A stretch of 64,000 nucleotides of DNA from Scandinavium sp002470465 (GCF_040750395.1 NZ_JBFLVD010000014.1:186001-250000); one strand, 5' to 3'. Positions 18,605 to 28,273 are shown, numbered from the stretch's first letter. Notes: generated by a model not told the origin, from the sequence alone. Made by a program: numbers and translations.

Positions 18605-20350
18605 TCATTTTTTGGCCAGTTCCTGGTTCAGCGTCCAGAGTTCCCGGCGTTCTTCACTGCTTAATCCGTGTGTGCGGTCGCGAGCTATCAACTCTTCTTG
18701 CCGCTGGACCAGCAGTGAATCAAACATATGGTTTAACGAGTCGGTGAAAGTTTGTTCAGCGATTTCCTTATCTGCTATATCGTCCCACATCGACAGTTTT
18801 TCAAGGGTTGCGGCCTCATTTGTGCCGCGATACTGCTCAAGCATTTGGCCCGTTGTCAGTCCAGGCTGCGACAAACAAGTGTTGACCAGTTCAGAAAATA
18901 AGCCAAGCCCAGGCAGCTTTTTCGGATCAAGCCCGGTCAAAGGCGGCACTAGAGCAGCAAGCTCAGGGTTTTGCACCAGTAACCCTATCAGTATACGCAT
19001 GGTCGTGCGTTTTAGCTGAGGCGCGGGGCGGGCAGCGCCATTTTCTGCCTGTTTTGGCATTAAACGTTCAAGCTGCGCGTCGTCCAGGATCCCAAGCTTC
19101 TTGCCCAGCTCCTGGCGCAGATAAATACGCAGCGTTTCACCCGGGACCTGGGTAATCAGCGGCAGCGCCAGCGTACTGAGCTGTGCGCGCCCGTCCGGGG
19201 TGCTTAAATCGACCTGCGGCATCAGGCTGTTAAACAGAAACGTGGAGAGCGGCTGTGCCTGCTCCATCCGTGCTTCAAACGCTGCTTTGCCCTCTTTACG
19301 CACCAGCGTATCCGGATCTTCGCCGTCCGGCAGAAACATAAACCGCAATTGACGGCCGTCAGTCATATACGGCAGCGCGGTTTCCAGCGCTCGCCATGCG
19401 GCATCGCGGCCTGCACGGTCGCCGTCGTAGCAGCAGATGACCTGATTGGTCACCCTGAACAGCAGCTGAATGTGATCGGCTGTAGTAGAGGTGCCCAGTG
19501 ACGCGACGGCATAATTAATGTCGTACTGCGCAAGCGCCACCACATCCATATAGCCTTCGACCACCAGCAGACGCTGCGGTTCAGCTTCGGTTTGCTGCGC
19601 TTCATAAAGGCCGTACAGCTGGCGGCCCTTATGGAAAATATCGGTTTCCGGAGAGTTGAGGTATTTCGGCAGGGCATCGCCCAACACGCGGCCACCAAAA
19701 CCTATCACCCGGCCTCGCTTATCGCGGATGGGGAACATCACCCTTTCGCGGAAGCGATCGTAGCTGCGTCCTTGATCGTTGGTGACTAACATGCCCGCAT
19801 CGGTCAGCGACTGCTGATTTTCCCGGTTGTTGCCAAAACGCTTCAGGACGTTATCCCAGCCCGGTGGCGCATAGCCAATCGCAAACCGGGCGATGACTTC
19901 GCTGCTTAAACCACGCTTTGTCAGGTACTGACGCGCAGGTTCGGCGACGGGTTGGTTCAGGGATTGCTGATAAAACGCGCTCAGACCATCCATGAGCTGA
20001 TAGAGACTTTGCCGCTGATGGCGCTCTATCTGGGTTGGGCCAGAGCCTGCTTCGTACGGGACTTCGAGGTTGTGCATGGCCGCCAGCTCTTCGACGGTTT
20101 CCACAAACTCGAGCTTGTCGTAGTTCATCAGAAAGTCGACGGCGTTCCCGTGCGCACCACAGCCGAAGCAGTGGTAAAACTGTTTCTCACCGTTGACGGT
20201 GAAAGAAGGGGTTTTTTCGTTGTGGAACGGACAACACGCGTGATAATTCTTGCCCTGCTTTTTCAGCTTAACGCGCGCATCGATCAGATCGACGATGTCG
20301 GTTCTCGCCAGCAGGTCATTGATAAAGACACGTGGGATTCGTCCGGCCAT
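18605..20350 (-). CDS. dnaG: DNA primase
   Basis: 581 residues, the usual length. The N-terminal CHC2 zinc site (Cys40, His43, Cys61, Cys64: CPFH...CFGC) contacts template. The central TOPRIM polymerase core contains VVEGYMDVVAL and DGDRAGRDAA. The C-terminal helical domain (about 435-581) binds the DnaB helicase. It makes RNA primers at the replication fork. It is the middle gene of the rpsU-dnaG-rpoD operon, downstream of an internal terminator that limits its expression. Confidence 0.98.
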   Translation of the reverse strand: MAGRIPRVFINDLLARTDIVDLIDARVKLKKQGKNYHACCPFHNEKTPSFTVNGEKQFYHCFGCGAHGNAVDFLMNYDKLEFVETVEELAAMHNLEVPYEAGSGPTQIERHQRQSLYQLMDGLSAFYQQSLNQPVAEPARQYLTKRGLSSEVIARFAIGYAPPGWDNVLKRFGNNRENQQSLTDAGMLVTNDQGRSYDRFRERVMFPIRDKRGRVIGFGGRVLGDALPKYLNSPETDIFHKGRQLYGLYEAQQTEAEPQRLLVVEGYMDVVALAQYDINYAVASLGTSTTADHIQLLFRVTNQVICCYDGDRAGRDAAWRALETALPYMTDGRQLRFMFLPDGEDPDTLVRKEGKAAFEARMEQAQPLSTFLFNSLMPQVDLSTPDGRAQLSTLALPLITQVPGETLRIYLRQELGKKLGILDDAQLERLMPKQAENGAARPAPQLKRTTMRILIGLLVQNPELAALVPPLTGLDPKKLPGLGLFSELVNTCLSQPGLTTGQMLEQYRGTNEAATLEKLSMWDDIADKEIAEQTFTDSLNHMFDSLLVQRQEELIARDRTHGLSSEERRELWTLNQELAKK

Positions 20351-20383
20351 AAGCCCCGTTAAGTTTTACCAATACATAAACGA

Positions 20384-20418
20384 AAATAAGCCGCGCATTC
20401 CTTCCGGAAGCACGGCCT
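20384..20418 (-). terminator. Partial terminator between rpsU and dnaG
   Basis: On the minus strand GCCGTGCTTCC and GGAAGGAATGCGCGGC fold into a bulged hairpin followed by TTATTTT. It is nearly identical to the known E. coli intercistronic terminator that lowers dnaG expression. Confidence 0.8.
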
Positions 20419-20465
20419 TTACAGCTTAAACTCGGTCTGGATTGAGAGCGTGCGCTCCCAACAGA

Positions 20466-20735
<270 letters not shown>

Positions 20736-20907
20736 TCAAAATGGTGCGGAATTTTACTGCAACTGTCGCTGCTTTGTAAAGCACCAATGCCGTTTTTGAA
20801 CGGGACTTTTGTAAGGGGCACGAGTATACACGAAGTCACCCCTGAGGGTATACATCAACCCGCATTCGCCCTACACTGCGCGGTATTGAAACGAGGTAAA
20901 ACGAACC

Positions 20908-21921
20908 ATGCGTGTACTGGGAATCGAAACATCCTGCGACGAAACCGGCATCGCCATTTATGACGATGTGAACGGATTGTTAGCCAACCAATTGTATAGT
21001 CAGGTGAAACTGCACGCTGACTACGGCGGCGTGGTGCCGGAGCTTGCCTCCCGCGATCACGTGCGGAAAACCGTTCCGCTGATTCAGGCAGCGCTGAAAG
21101 AAGCGAATCTGTCGGCAAAAGAAATTGATGCCGTGGCCTATACCGCAGGTCCGGGTCTGGTGGGCGCGCTGTTAGTTGGCGCAACAGTGGGGCGCGCGCT
21201 GGCGTTCGCATGGAACGTACCGGCCATCGCCGTTCACCATATGGAAGGCCATCTGCTGGCCCCGATGCTGGAAGATAATCCGCCGGAATACCCGTTTGTG
21301 GCGCTGCTGGTTTCCGGTGGCCACACGCAGCTGATAAGCGTAACGGGCATTGGTGAGTACGAGCTGCTAGGCGAATCTATTGATGATGCGGCAGGCGAAG
21401 CCTTCGACAAAACGGCGAAGCTGCTGGGGCTGGACTATCCCGGTGGCCCGATGCTGTCAAAACTGGCTTCTCAGGGCGCAGAAGGGCGCTTTGTTTTCCC
21501 TCGTCCGATGACGGATCGTCCGGGGCTGGACTTCAGCTTCTCCGGCCTGAAAACGTTCGCTGCGAATACGATTCGCTCGAACGGCAATGACGATCAAACC
21601 CGCGCCGATATCGCCCGTGCGTTCGAAGATGCGGTCGTTGATACGCTGATGATCAAATGCCGCCGTGCTCTGGATCAAACGGGCTTTAAGCGTCTGGTGA
21701 TGGCGGGCGGCGTAAGCGCCAACCGCACTCTGCGCGCGAAGCTCGCCGAAATGATGCTCAAGCGTAAAGGCGAGGTGTTCTATGCGCGTCCCGAATTCTG
21801 CACCGATAACGGCGCGATGATCGCCTATGCCGGCATGGTGCGTCTGAAAACCGGCGTTCATGCGGATTTAGGCGTTACCGTCCGTCCTCGCTGGCCGTTG
21901 GCTGAACTGCCTGCCGCGTGA
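20908..21921 (+). CDS. tsaD: tRNA threonylcarbamoyladenosine synthase subunit TsaD
   Basis: 337 residues, E. coli length. It has the ASKHA ATPase fold with N-terminal GIETSCDETGIAIYD, the metal-binding HHMEGHL histidines (about 110-115), the SGGHTQL loop and C-terminal GGVSANRTLR. With TsaB, TsaC and TsaE it adds threonylcarbamoyl to A37 of ANN-decoding tRNAs. The roughly 225-base region shared with divergent rpsU carries both promoters. Confidence 0.97.
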   Translation: MRVLGIETSCDETGIAIYDDVNGLLANQLYSQVKLHADYGGVVPELASRDHVRKTVPLIQAALKEANLSAKEIDAVAYTAGPGLVGALLVGATVGRALAFAWNVPAIAVHHMEGHLLAPMLEDNPPEYPFVALLVSGGHTQLISVTGIGEYELLGESIDDAAGEAFDKTAKLLGLDYPGGPMLSKLASQGAEGRFVFPRPMTDRPGLDFSFSGLKTFAANTIRSNGNDDQTRADIARAFEDAVVDTLMIKCRRALDQTGFKRLVMAGGVSANRTLRAKLAEMMLKRKGEVFYARPEFCTDNGAMIAYAGMVRLKTGVHADLGVTVRPRWPLAELPAA

Positions 21922-21926
21922 TTTTT

Positions 21927-21997
21927 TCGCCGAGCGGCACTTCGTTTGCACCGGCCTACGGTTTGTCGGTCCGGTAAGCGAAGCGCCGCCCGGCATT
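21927..21997. repeat. BIME (two inverted REP elements)
   Basis: GCCGAGCGGCACTTCG... and its approximate inverse GTAAGCGAAGCGCCGCCCGG flank a short middle segment. This is the classical enterobacterial REP pair, placed between the convergent tsaD and ureG genes. Confidence 0.85.
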
Positions 21998-22002
21998 GAT
22001 AA

Positions 22003-22620
22003 TCACCCCTTCAGCATTCCCTTATCTTCCAGAAACGCAATAATCGTCTTTAGCCCTTCTCCGGCTTTCAGGTTGCTGAAGGTCCAGGGTTTGTCGCCGC
22101 GCATGCGGTTGGTGTCGCGCTCCATCACTTCCAGCGATGCACCGACGTACGGGGCGAGATCGGTTTTGTTGATCACCAGAAAATCGGATTTGGTGATCCC
22201 CGGGCCGCCTTTGCGGGGGATCTTTTCCCCTTCCGCCACGTCGATTACGTAGATCGTCAGATCCGCCAGCTCCGGGCTGAACGTTGCGCTGAGGTTATCG
22301 CCGCCGCTCTCCACGAAGATCAGATCCAGATTGCCGAATTTCTCGCTTAATGCTTCCACAGCGGCGAGGTTCATCGACGCATCTTCACGAATGGCGGTAT
22401 GCGGGCAGCCGCCCGTTTCCACGCCGACGATGCGCTCAGGGTCCAGTGCACCCGCTTCGGTGAGGATGCGCTGATCTTCTTTGGTGTAGATGTCATTGGT
22501 GACGACTGCCAGGTGATATGTATCGCGCATTGCTTTACACAACGCTTCCAGCAGGGCGGTTTTACCGGAGCCCACCGGGCCGCCGACGCCGACGCGCAGC
22601 GGGTGTTTGTAACTTGCCAT
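22003..22620 (-). CDS. ureG: Urease accessory GTPase UreG
   Basis: 205 residues: SIMIBI-class GTPase with P-loop GPVGSGKT near the N-terminus, the ETGGCPHTAIRED metal-site (CPH) motif and the NKTD base-recognition motif. UreG with UreF and UreD delivers nickel to apo-urease, powered by GTP hydrolysis. It is the last gene of the seven-gene operon, 9 bases after ureF. Confidence 0.97.
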   Translation of the reverse strand: MASYKHPLRVGVGGPVGSGKTALLEALCKAMRDTYHLAVVTNDIYTKEDQRILTEAGALDPERIVGVETGGCPHTAIREDASMNLAAVEALSEKFGNLDLIFVESGGDNLSATFSPELADLTIYVIDVAEGEKIPRKGGPGITKSDFLVINKTDLAPYVGASLEVMERDTNRMRGDKPWTFSNLKAGEGLKTIIAFLEDKGMLKG

Positions 22621-22629
22621 ACCTTCTCC

Positions 22630-23304
22630 TCAGGAACGGAATATCCGGGAATATTGGGTTTCGTGACGCGCCGAAGCGATGGCCGAAAGCGGCGTCGCGG
22701 AACCGATCTCTTCGTCTGGGCAGTTCAGCCCCCGTTCAACGCCTGCGGCATAGCGCTCGCAGAGTGTCATTATTAATTTCTGCGCGGCCTGCTGCCCGAA
22801 CGGCACGAGCTTCACGCCGGCCATCACCGCGCTTTCGATCCAGCTGTATCCGAGCGTCAGGGCCAGCTCGTGCAGGTTTATCTGCCAGCGCACGCCAAGC
22901 CACGCCATGCCGCACAGCTGGCTCTGGTTAAACAGAGTGCGCCATTGCGCCGGGCATTCCGGATGCCAGTCGTAGAGCAGGCGGGTGAACGCCTGGCCGC
23001 GGTTACGTTCTTCTTCACGCAGCTCACGCGTTTCGCGACAGGCGAGCAGCCATGCCGTCCAGCGCTTCGCGGCTTCCGCATCGTCCTGCTCCCAGGCCTG
23101 ATACAGTCGGGCGAGCAGCGGTAAATCAACGTGGAAAAAACTCTGCTCCATCTGCTGCGTTTGCCAGTGGGCAAAGGCGGCGCTGTCTTTCACCCAGCCT
23201 GCTTCGACTGCCCATTCCAGGCCCTGCGACCAGCTGTAGCCGCCGACCGGCAGGCTGCTGCTGGCGAGTTGAAACAGGCGCAGCTTTTGCGTGGCGCTGG
23301 TCAT
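22630..23304 (-). CDS. ureF: Urease accessory protein UreF
   Basis: 224 residues, all-helical, with the family start LFQLASSSLPVGGYSWSQGLEWAVE. UreF bridges UreD and UreG in the nickel-insertion complex and gates the GTPase. Its ATG overlaps the ureE stop, so translation is probably coupled. Confidence 0.95.
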   Translation of the reverse strand: MTSATQKLRLFQLASSSLPVGGYSWSQGLEWAVEAGWVKDSAAFAHWQTQQMEQSFFHVDLPLLARLYQAWEQDDAEAAKRWTAWLLACRETRELREEERNRGQAFTRLLYDWHPECPAQWRTLFNQSQLCGMAWLGVRWQINLHELALTLGYSWIESAVMAGVKLVPFGQQAAQKLIMTLCERYAAGVERGLNCPDEEIGSATPLSAIASARHETQYSRIFRS

Positions 23305-23774
23305 CAGTGGCTGTGCGAATGGCTGTGAGAATGATGATGTCCCTGCGCTTCGCTGGTGTACGCGCCGGCCTCAGGTTCGAACGGCAGATGTGCAAAGCTC
23401 ACCTCAAGGCCGAACTGGCGCAGCATATCGTCGAGGACGTGGTCGTGATGAAAGCGCAGTTCGCCGGGCATGATTTGCAGCGGCACGTGGCGGTTGCCGA
23501 GGTGATAGCAGGCTTTGGCAAGCTGGAACGGATCGTCGCAGCGCACCACTGAAACGCCTTCATCGGCGGCGATCACTTCGATACATTCGCTGCCGTCTTC
23601 GCTGGAAAGAATGTCGCCGCCGCGCAGTAGCAGGCCGCGTGGCAGCATCAGCCCGGCTTCGCGCCCGTCGCTGAGTGTCACTTTGGCGCGACTTTTTACC
23701 CGCACGTCAATCGGCAGAGTGACGCTGGCGGTGAGGCTGTGCGCGTGTTCGACGCGCTGAGTCAGATACAGCAT
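23304..23774 (-). CDS. ureE: Urease nickel metallochaperone UreE
   Basis: 156 residues: an N-terminal peptide-binding domain and a central metal-binding domain (GNRHVPLQI with the conserved dimer-interface histidine). The C-terminal tail is histidine-rich (GHHHSHSHSHSH), typical of Klebsiella-type UreE. It supplies nickel to UreG. Confidence 0.96.
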   Translation of the reverse strand: MLYLTQRVEHAHSLTASVTLPIDVRVKSRAKVTLSDGREAGLMLPRGLLLRGGDILSSEDGSECIEVIAADEGVSVVRCDDPFQLAKACYHLGNRHVPLQIMPGELRFHHDHVLDDMLRQFGLEVSFAHLPFEPEAGAYTSEAQGHHHSHSHSHSH

Positions 23775-23783
23775 CTTTGCTCC

Positions 23784-25487
23784 TTAAAACAGAAAATAAC
23801 GTTGCGCCATCGGCAGCACGTCCGCCGGCTCGCTGGTAATCAGCTTGCCGTTGACCTTCACTTCGTAGGTCTGGGCATCCACGGTGATATCCGGCTGTAA
23901 GCCGTTGTGGATCATGTCGGTCTTTTTCACCGTGCGGCAGCCTTTCACCACGGCAATCTGGCTTTTCAGCGCCAGCTTTTGCGGCACTTCGTTGTCGAGC
24001 GCTGCCTGGGAAATGAACGTCAGCCGCGTGTGATGACGCGCTGTGCCGAGCGCACCAAACATCGGACGATAGTGCACTGGCTGCGGCGTGGGGATAGACG
24101 CGTTGATGTCGCCCATCGGGGCCATCACGATCATCCCGCCTTTGACGATCGTTGCAGGCTTCACGCCGAAGAATACGGGAGACCAGAGTACAAGATCCGC
24201 CAGTTTTCCCGCTTCGATGGAGCCGACCTCATGGGCAATGCCGTGGGTTAACGCCGGGTTGATGGTGTATTTGGCGATGTAGCGCTTCACGCGGAAGTTA
24301 TCGTTATCGCCGGTTTCTTCCTCCAGCGCGCCGCGCTGTACCTTCATGCGATGCGCTACCTGCCAGGTGCGCAGAATGACTTCGCCCACGCGGCCCATGG
24401 CCTGTGAATCTGAGGAGGTCAGCGAGAACGCGCCGATGTCGTGCAATACGTCTTCGGCGGCAATGGTTTCCCGGCGAATGCGCGATTCGGCAAAGGCCAC
24501 GTCTTCGGCGATATCCGGCGACAGGTGATGGCAGACCATCAGCATGTCCAGGTGTTCGTCGATGGTATTGACGGTGTAGGGCAGCGTCGGGTTGGTGGAG
24601 GAGGGCAGAATATTCGGGTGTGCGCAGGCGGTGATGATGTCCGGCGCATGGCCGCCGCCCGCGCCTTCGGTATGAAATGTGTGAATAGTCCGGTCGCCAA
24701 TAGCCGCCAGGGTATCTTCAACAAAGCCTGATTCGTTCAGGGTGTCGCTGTGCAGCGCCACCTGAATATCCATCTCTTCGGCGACCGTCAGCGAACAGTC
24801 GATGGCAGCGGGCGTGGCGCCCCAGTCTTCGTGAATCTTCAGGCCGACCACGCCTGCGGCGACCTGCTCCCGGAGCGTGTCTGGATTCGAACTGTTGCCT
24901 TTGCCGAGCAGGCCAATATTGACCGGCAGTGAATCGATAGCCTGAAGCATCCGGCTGATATACCACGGTCCGGGCGTACAGGTGGTGGCGTTGGTGCCTG
25001 CCGCCGGTCCCGTGCCGCCGCCGATCATCGTTGTCACGCCGGAGACCAGTGCTTCTTCCGCCTGCTGCGGGCAGATCCAGTGAATATGAGTGTCGACGCC
25101 GCCTGCCGTCACGATCTTACCTTCGGCGGCGATCGCTTCGGTGCCTGCGCCGATCGGGATCGTGACGTTGGGCTGAATATCCGGGTTGCCCGCTTTGCCA
25201 ATGGCAAAGATCCTGCCGTCCTTTACGCCGATATCGGCCTTCACGATCCCCCAGTGATCGACGATCAGCGCGTTGGTAATCACCAGATCCACGCAGTCGT
25301 TACTCAGCATCTGGCCCTGACCCATGCCGTCGCGGATCACTTTGCCACCGCCGAATTTGACCTCTTCGCCGTAGGTGGTGAAGTCGTCTTCGACTTCGAT
25401 CCACAGTTCGGTGTCAGCAAGGCGGACTTTATCACCCGTTGTCGGGCCAAACATGTCGGCGTACGCCTGACGGGAAATCTCAGTCAT
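23784..25487 (-). CDS. ureC: Urease alpha subunit
   Basis: 567 residues, the Klebsiella length. Active-site elements are all visible: VDTHIHWICPQQ (nickel histidines), GLKIHEDWG (the lysine that is carbamylated to bridge the two nickels), and the flap MVCHHL with its Cys-His pair. It hydrolyses urea to ammonia and carbamate in the cytoplasm. Its ATG overlaps the ureB stop by 4 bases. Nothing suggests inactivation. Confidence 0.98.
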   Translation of the reverse strand: MTEISRQAYADMFGPTTGDKVRLADTELWIEVEDDFTTYGEEVKFGGGKVIRDGMGQGQMLSNDCVDLVITNALIVDHWGIVKADIGVKDGRIFAIGKAGNPDIQPNVTIPIGAGTEAIAAEGKIVTAGGVDTHIHWICPQQAEEALVSGVTTMIGGGTGPAAGTNATTCTPGPWYISRMLQAIDSLPVNIGLLGKGNSSNPDTLREQVAAGVVGLKIHEDWGATPAAIDCSLTVAEEMDIQVALHSDTLNESGFVEDTLAAIGDRTIHTFHTEGAGGGHAPDIITACAHPNILPSSTNPTLPYTVNTIDEHLDMLMVCHHLSPDIAEDVAFAESRIRRETIAAEDVLHDIGAFSLTSSDSQAMGRVGEVILRTWQVAHRMKVQRGALEEETGDNDNFRVKRYIAKYTINPALTHGIAHEVGSIEAGKLADLVLWSPVFFGVKPATIVKGGMIVMAPMGDINASIPTPQPVHYRPMFGALGTARHHTRLTFISQAALDNEVPQKLALKSQIAVVKGCRTVKKTDMIHNGLQPDITVDAQTYEVKVNGKLITSEPADVLPMAQRYFLF

Positions 25488-25801
25488 GCTTTTGCCTCCA
25501 GCTCGCCCATTACGTCTGCGCGAAAGCCGAAAATACGCTTCTCTCCCGCGACGGCGACCAGTTCGACTTCACGCTTCTGGCCGGGTTCAAAGCGCACGGC
25601 GGTGCCTGCCGCGATGTTCAGTCGGAAGCCTTTGCAGGTGTCGCGCTCGAACTTCAGGGCCGGGTTCACTTCATAAAAATGGTAGTGCGATCCGACCTGG
25701 ATCGGACGGTCACCGTGGTTCTCGACGATGACTTTTCGCGTTTCGCGGCCTGTATTCAGGGCAATATTGCCATTTTGGATCTTGTATTCACCGGGGATCA
25801 T
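25484..25801 (-). CDS. ureB: Urease beta subunit
   Basis: 105 residues starting MIPGEYKIQNGNIALN, with family segments ENHGDRPIQVGSHYHF and VRFEPGQKREVELV. It is a structural subunit of the (UreABC)3 enzyme. It overlaps ureC by 4 bases. Confidence 0.97.
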   Translation of the reverse strand: MIPGEYKIQNGNIALNTGRETRKVIVENHGDRPIQVGSHYHFYEVNPALKFERDTCKGFRLNIAAGTAVRFEPGQKREVELVAVAGEKRIFGFRADVMGELEAKA

Positions 25802-25810
25802 GGCGGTACC

Positions 25811-26113
25811 TCAGAGTATCGGATTGTGCACGGTGACGAGCTTGGAGCCATCCGGGAATGTGGCTTCTACCTGAATATCGGGGATCATTTCCGGCACGCC
25901 TTCCATTACCTGGTCGCGAGTCAGCACATGGCGGCCATCCTCCATCAGCGAGGCCACGCTTTTGCCGTCGCGTGCGCCTTCCATGATGAAGGCGCTAATC
26001 AGCGCCACGGATTCCGGATAGTTGAGTTTTACTCCTCGGGCGAGGCGGCGTTCAGCCACCAGCGCCGCGGTGAACAGCAGCAGTTTGTCTTTTTCTCTGG
26101 GCGTCAGTTCCAT
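25811..26113 (-). CDS. ureA: Urease gamma subunit
   Basis: 100 residues starting MELTPREKDKLLLF, the standard small subunit, with LNYPESVALIS and VHNPIL at the C-terminus. Spaced 9 bases from both ureD and ureB, it fits one polycistronic transcript. Confidence 0.97.
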   Translation of the reverse strand: MELTPREKDKLLLFTAALVAERRLARGVKLNYPESVALISAFIMEGARDGKSVASLMEDGRHVLTRDQVMEGVPEMIPDIQVEATFPDGSKLVTVHNPIL

Positions 26114-26122
26114 AGCGTTCTC

Positions 26123-26947
26123 TCAGGTCAGCCAGATGCGGGGAAGCAGAGGCGATTTGTTCAGTAACTGCGGTCGAAGCTGCTGCCAGACGTCACGCAT
26201 TGCGCGCTGGCAGACCAGGTTATCGTGCGACAAAAAGCGGACCATCAGCAGGCCGTCGGCAAGCGTGGCACCGGCGAAGGCGTCAAGCGGCACAAGCCTG
26301 TCGCGCACGTCCTCAAGCATGTGTTCATCGGCGGGATAGCACGTCAGGCTGCCAACCCACGGCTGTTCGGCCACGGCGCTTAAGTCACCGTTGCTCAGGC
26401 GCAGGCGCTCAATCAGCAGCGGCTCGCCGTTCTTCCACACTTCAAGACGGTTGCTGATATCGCCTTCGCTAAAGCGTTCTCCCATCACCGGGCGGCCAAA
26501 GCAGAACAGATCCCAGGCGAGCAGCTTTGCGCCTTCCTGCAAATGGAAAATGCTGTGCAGCGTGGCGCGGGCAGCGGGAAAGAAGATGGTGTCCTGCGGC
26601 AGCCATTCGAGAATGGCGTTTTCGCCGATGTCAAAACGCTGGTGAAGTTGAGACTGCGGGCCGCAGCTTCGGTAGAACTTGCTCGCGCCGGGCATAGTGA
26701 TAAGCGTATGGCTGCCGTCTTCAAGGGTGACGTTGATAGCCAGCTCATCGCCACCAACGATGCCGCCGGGTGGGTGAAGCAGGTAAAGGTGGCAGGTTTC
26801 GCCCTCGGGATAAAAGGGGCGCTGGACGGTGAGCGGACCGTAATGGCGGCCGGAAGCCAACACTGTTTTTTCCGGCGTGCGGCGAAACAGCAGATCGAGC
26901 GTGGCGCGCCAGCCCGTATGTTCACTTTTCGGTACTGCGCCAGGCAA
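26123..26947 (-). CDS. ureD: Urease accessory protein UreD
   Basis: 274 residues with family segments PFYPEGETCHLYLLHPPGG and TMPGASKFYR. UreD is the platform for the UreF-UreG complex on apo-urease. The start is a TTG (there is no ATG or GTG before the conserved core) preceded by AGGGGTG, so expression may be deliberately low. It is the first gene of the operon, behind a Nac-like site and a -10-like CATACT. Confidence 0.93.
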   Translation of the reverse strand: MPGAVPKSEHTGWRATLDLLFRRTPEKTVLASGRHYGPLTVQRPFYPEGETCHLYLLHPPGGIVGGDELAINVTLEDGSHTLITMPGASKFYRSCGPQSQLHQRFDIGENAILEWLPQDTIFFPAARATLHSIFHLQEGAKLLAWDLFCFGRPVMGERFSEGDISNRLEVWKNGEPLLIERLRLSNGDLSAVAEQPWVGSLTCYPADEHMLEDVRDRLVPLDAFAGATLADGLLMVRFLSHDNLVCQRAMRDVWQQLRPQLLNKSPLLPRIWLT

Positions 26948-26981
26948 CGAGGCACCCCTGCAATCGCGTGAATAATCAGAC

Positions 26982-27033
26982 GATAATGAGTATGGATCAG
27001 CGTGCAGGCTTCGCGATCATAGGAAACGCTTAT
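26982..27033 (-). promoter_or_regulatory. ureD promoter with Nac-like binding site
   Basis: On the minus strand ATAAGCGTTTCCTAT (27033-27019) fits the Nac pattern ATA-N9-TAT, and nearly fits ATAA-N5-TNGTAT. A -10-like CATACT is at 26994-26989, which would put the start near 26982 and the Nac site about 44 bases upstream of it. This is close to the arrangement at the Klebsiella ureD promoter, where Nac activates under nitrogen limitation. It is a pattern match by eye. Confidence 0.6.
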
Positions 27034-27089
27034 GATGTTAAGTAAATGCAATAATTGATGTCGCCGCCCGAACGGCGGCGAAGGGGAAA

Positions 27090-27704
27090 CTATTCCTGCA
27101 GTTTTTTCTTGCGCTTGAGGCGCGACCAGATTTTGGTTTCCTGACGTCGCCACAGGCGCTGAATATTGTCATGATGGCGCAGCAAAATCAGGCAGGAAAG
27201 CATGGATACCGGGAAGGTGTACTGCGGTTTGAACCACCAGACGTAAAACGGCGCAACCAGCGCGCTGACGATGGCGCCCAGCGATGAATAGCCGCTCAGC
27301 AAAATAGTCAGTAGCCAGGTGCCGGCCATCACGCCAGTTAGATCCCAGCCGATAGGCGCGATAGCACCAAACGCCGTAGCAACGCCTTTGCCCCCGCGAA
27401 AGCCAAAGAAGATAGGCCAGATATGCCCGAGACAGGCTGCGATAGCGACGAGGCCGAGCCAGAACGGGGTGAACCCCAGCGCCCAGGCACCCCAGGTCGG
27501 CAACATGCCTTTGAGGATGTCGAAGATTAAGACTGCTACGGCTGCTCCCTTGCCGCCAATTCGTAAAACGTTGGTCGCCCCGGGATTCCCGGAACCGCTC
27601 ACGCGTGGGTCAGGCAGACCCGCGATGCGGCAGACCAGAATGGCGCTGGAAATTGAGCCGCAAAGGTAGGCGAGGAAGACCATTCCAGGCTCGATTGCAC
27701 TCAT
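27090..27704 (-). CDS. plsY: Acyl-phosphate glycerol-3-phosphate acyltransferase
   Basis: 204 residues from MSAIEPGM, the E. coli start; the frame is open 30 codons further upstream but without family similarity. It is a polytopic inner-membrane protein with motifs SGSGNPGATN, GGKGVATAFG and YSSLGAI. It transfers acyl from acyl-phosphate to glycerol-3-phosphate in phospholipid synthesis. It is divergent from folB. Confidence 0.96.
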   Translation of the reverse strand: MSAIEPGMVFLAYLCGSISSAILVCRIAGLPDPRVSGSGNPGATNVLRIGGKGAAVAVLIFDILKGMLPTWGAWALGFTPFWLGLVAIAACLGHIWPIFFGFRGGKGVATAFGAIAPIGWDLTGVMAGTWLLTILLSGYSSLGAIVSALVAPFYVWWFKPQYTFPVSMLSCLILLRHHDNIQRLWRRQETKIWSRLKRKKKLQE

Positions 27705-27811
27705 AACGCTGTTCCGTTTTGAAAATGTATCGGTATTCTCTTCATCTGTGGATAATACGCATATTTTGCCGGAAGTGGTATCCGGCACGGGCAAAAAGCA
27801 GGCAGGGCGTG

Positions 27812-28174
27812 ATGGATATTGTATTTATAGAGCAACTTTCGGTTATCACCACTATTGGTGTTTATGACTGGGAACAGACCATCGAACAGAAGCTGGTGTT
27901 CGATATCGAAATGGCGTGGGACAACCGTAAATCAGCTGCCAGCGACAACGTTGAGGATTGCCTGAGCTATGCCGATATCAGCGAGGCGGTCATCGCCCAT
28001 GTGGAAGGCGGGCGTTTTGCGCTGGTGGAACGCGTGGCGGAAGAAGTCGCGCAGATTCTGCTGACGCGCTTTAACTCACCGTGGGTGCGCATCAAACTCA
28101 GTAAACCGGGGGCCGTGGCGCGTGCGGCAAACGTGGGCGTTATCATCGAGCGTGGCACAAATCTGAAACCGTAA
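27812..28174 (+). CDS. folB: Dihydroneopterin aldolase
   Basis: 120 residues from MDIVFIEQLSV; the ATG at 27812 is preceded by GGCAGGG, while the open frame upstream lacks family similarity. It contains the conserved Glu in IGVYDWEQ and the Lys in IKLSKPGA. It converts dihydroneopterin to 6-hydroxymethyl-dihydropterin in folate synthesis. Confidence 0.96.
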   Translation: MDIVFIEQLSVITTIGVYDWEQTIEQKLVFDIEMAWDNRKSAASDNVEDCLSYADISEAVIAHVEGGRFALVERVAEEVAQILLTRFNSPWVRIKLSKPGAVARAANVGVIIERGTNLKP

Positions 28175-28273
28175 GAATAAATTCATCACAAGTAAACGAA
28201 ACGCCGATAGTTATGTCTTAGAGCTGGATTCTTTTTAGCAGCTTCTTTTTTCTATTATTTAAGGGTTTATTGA

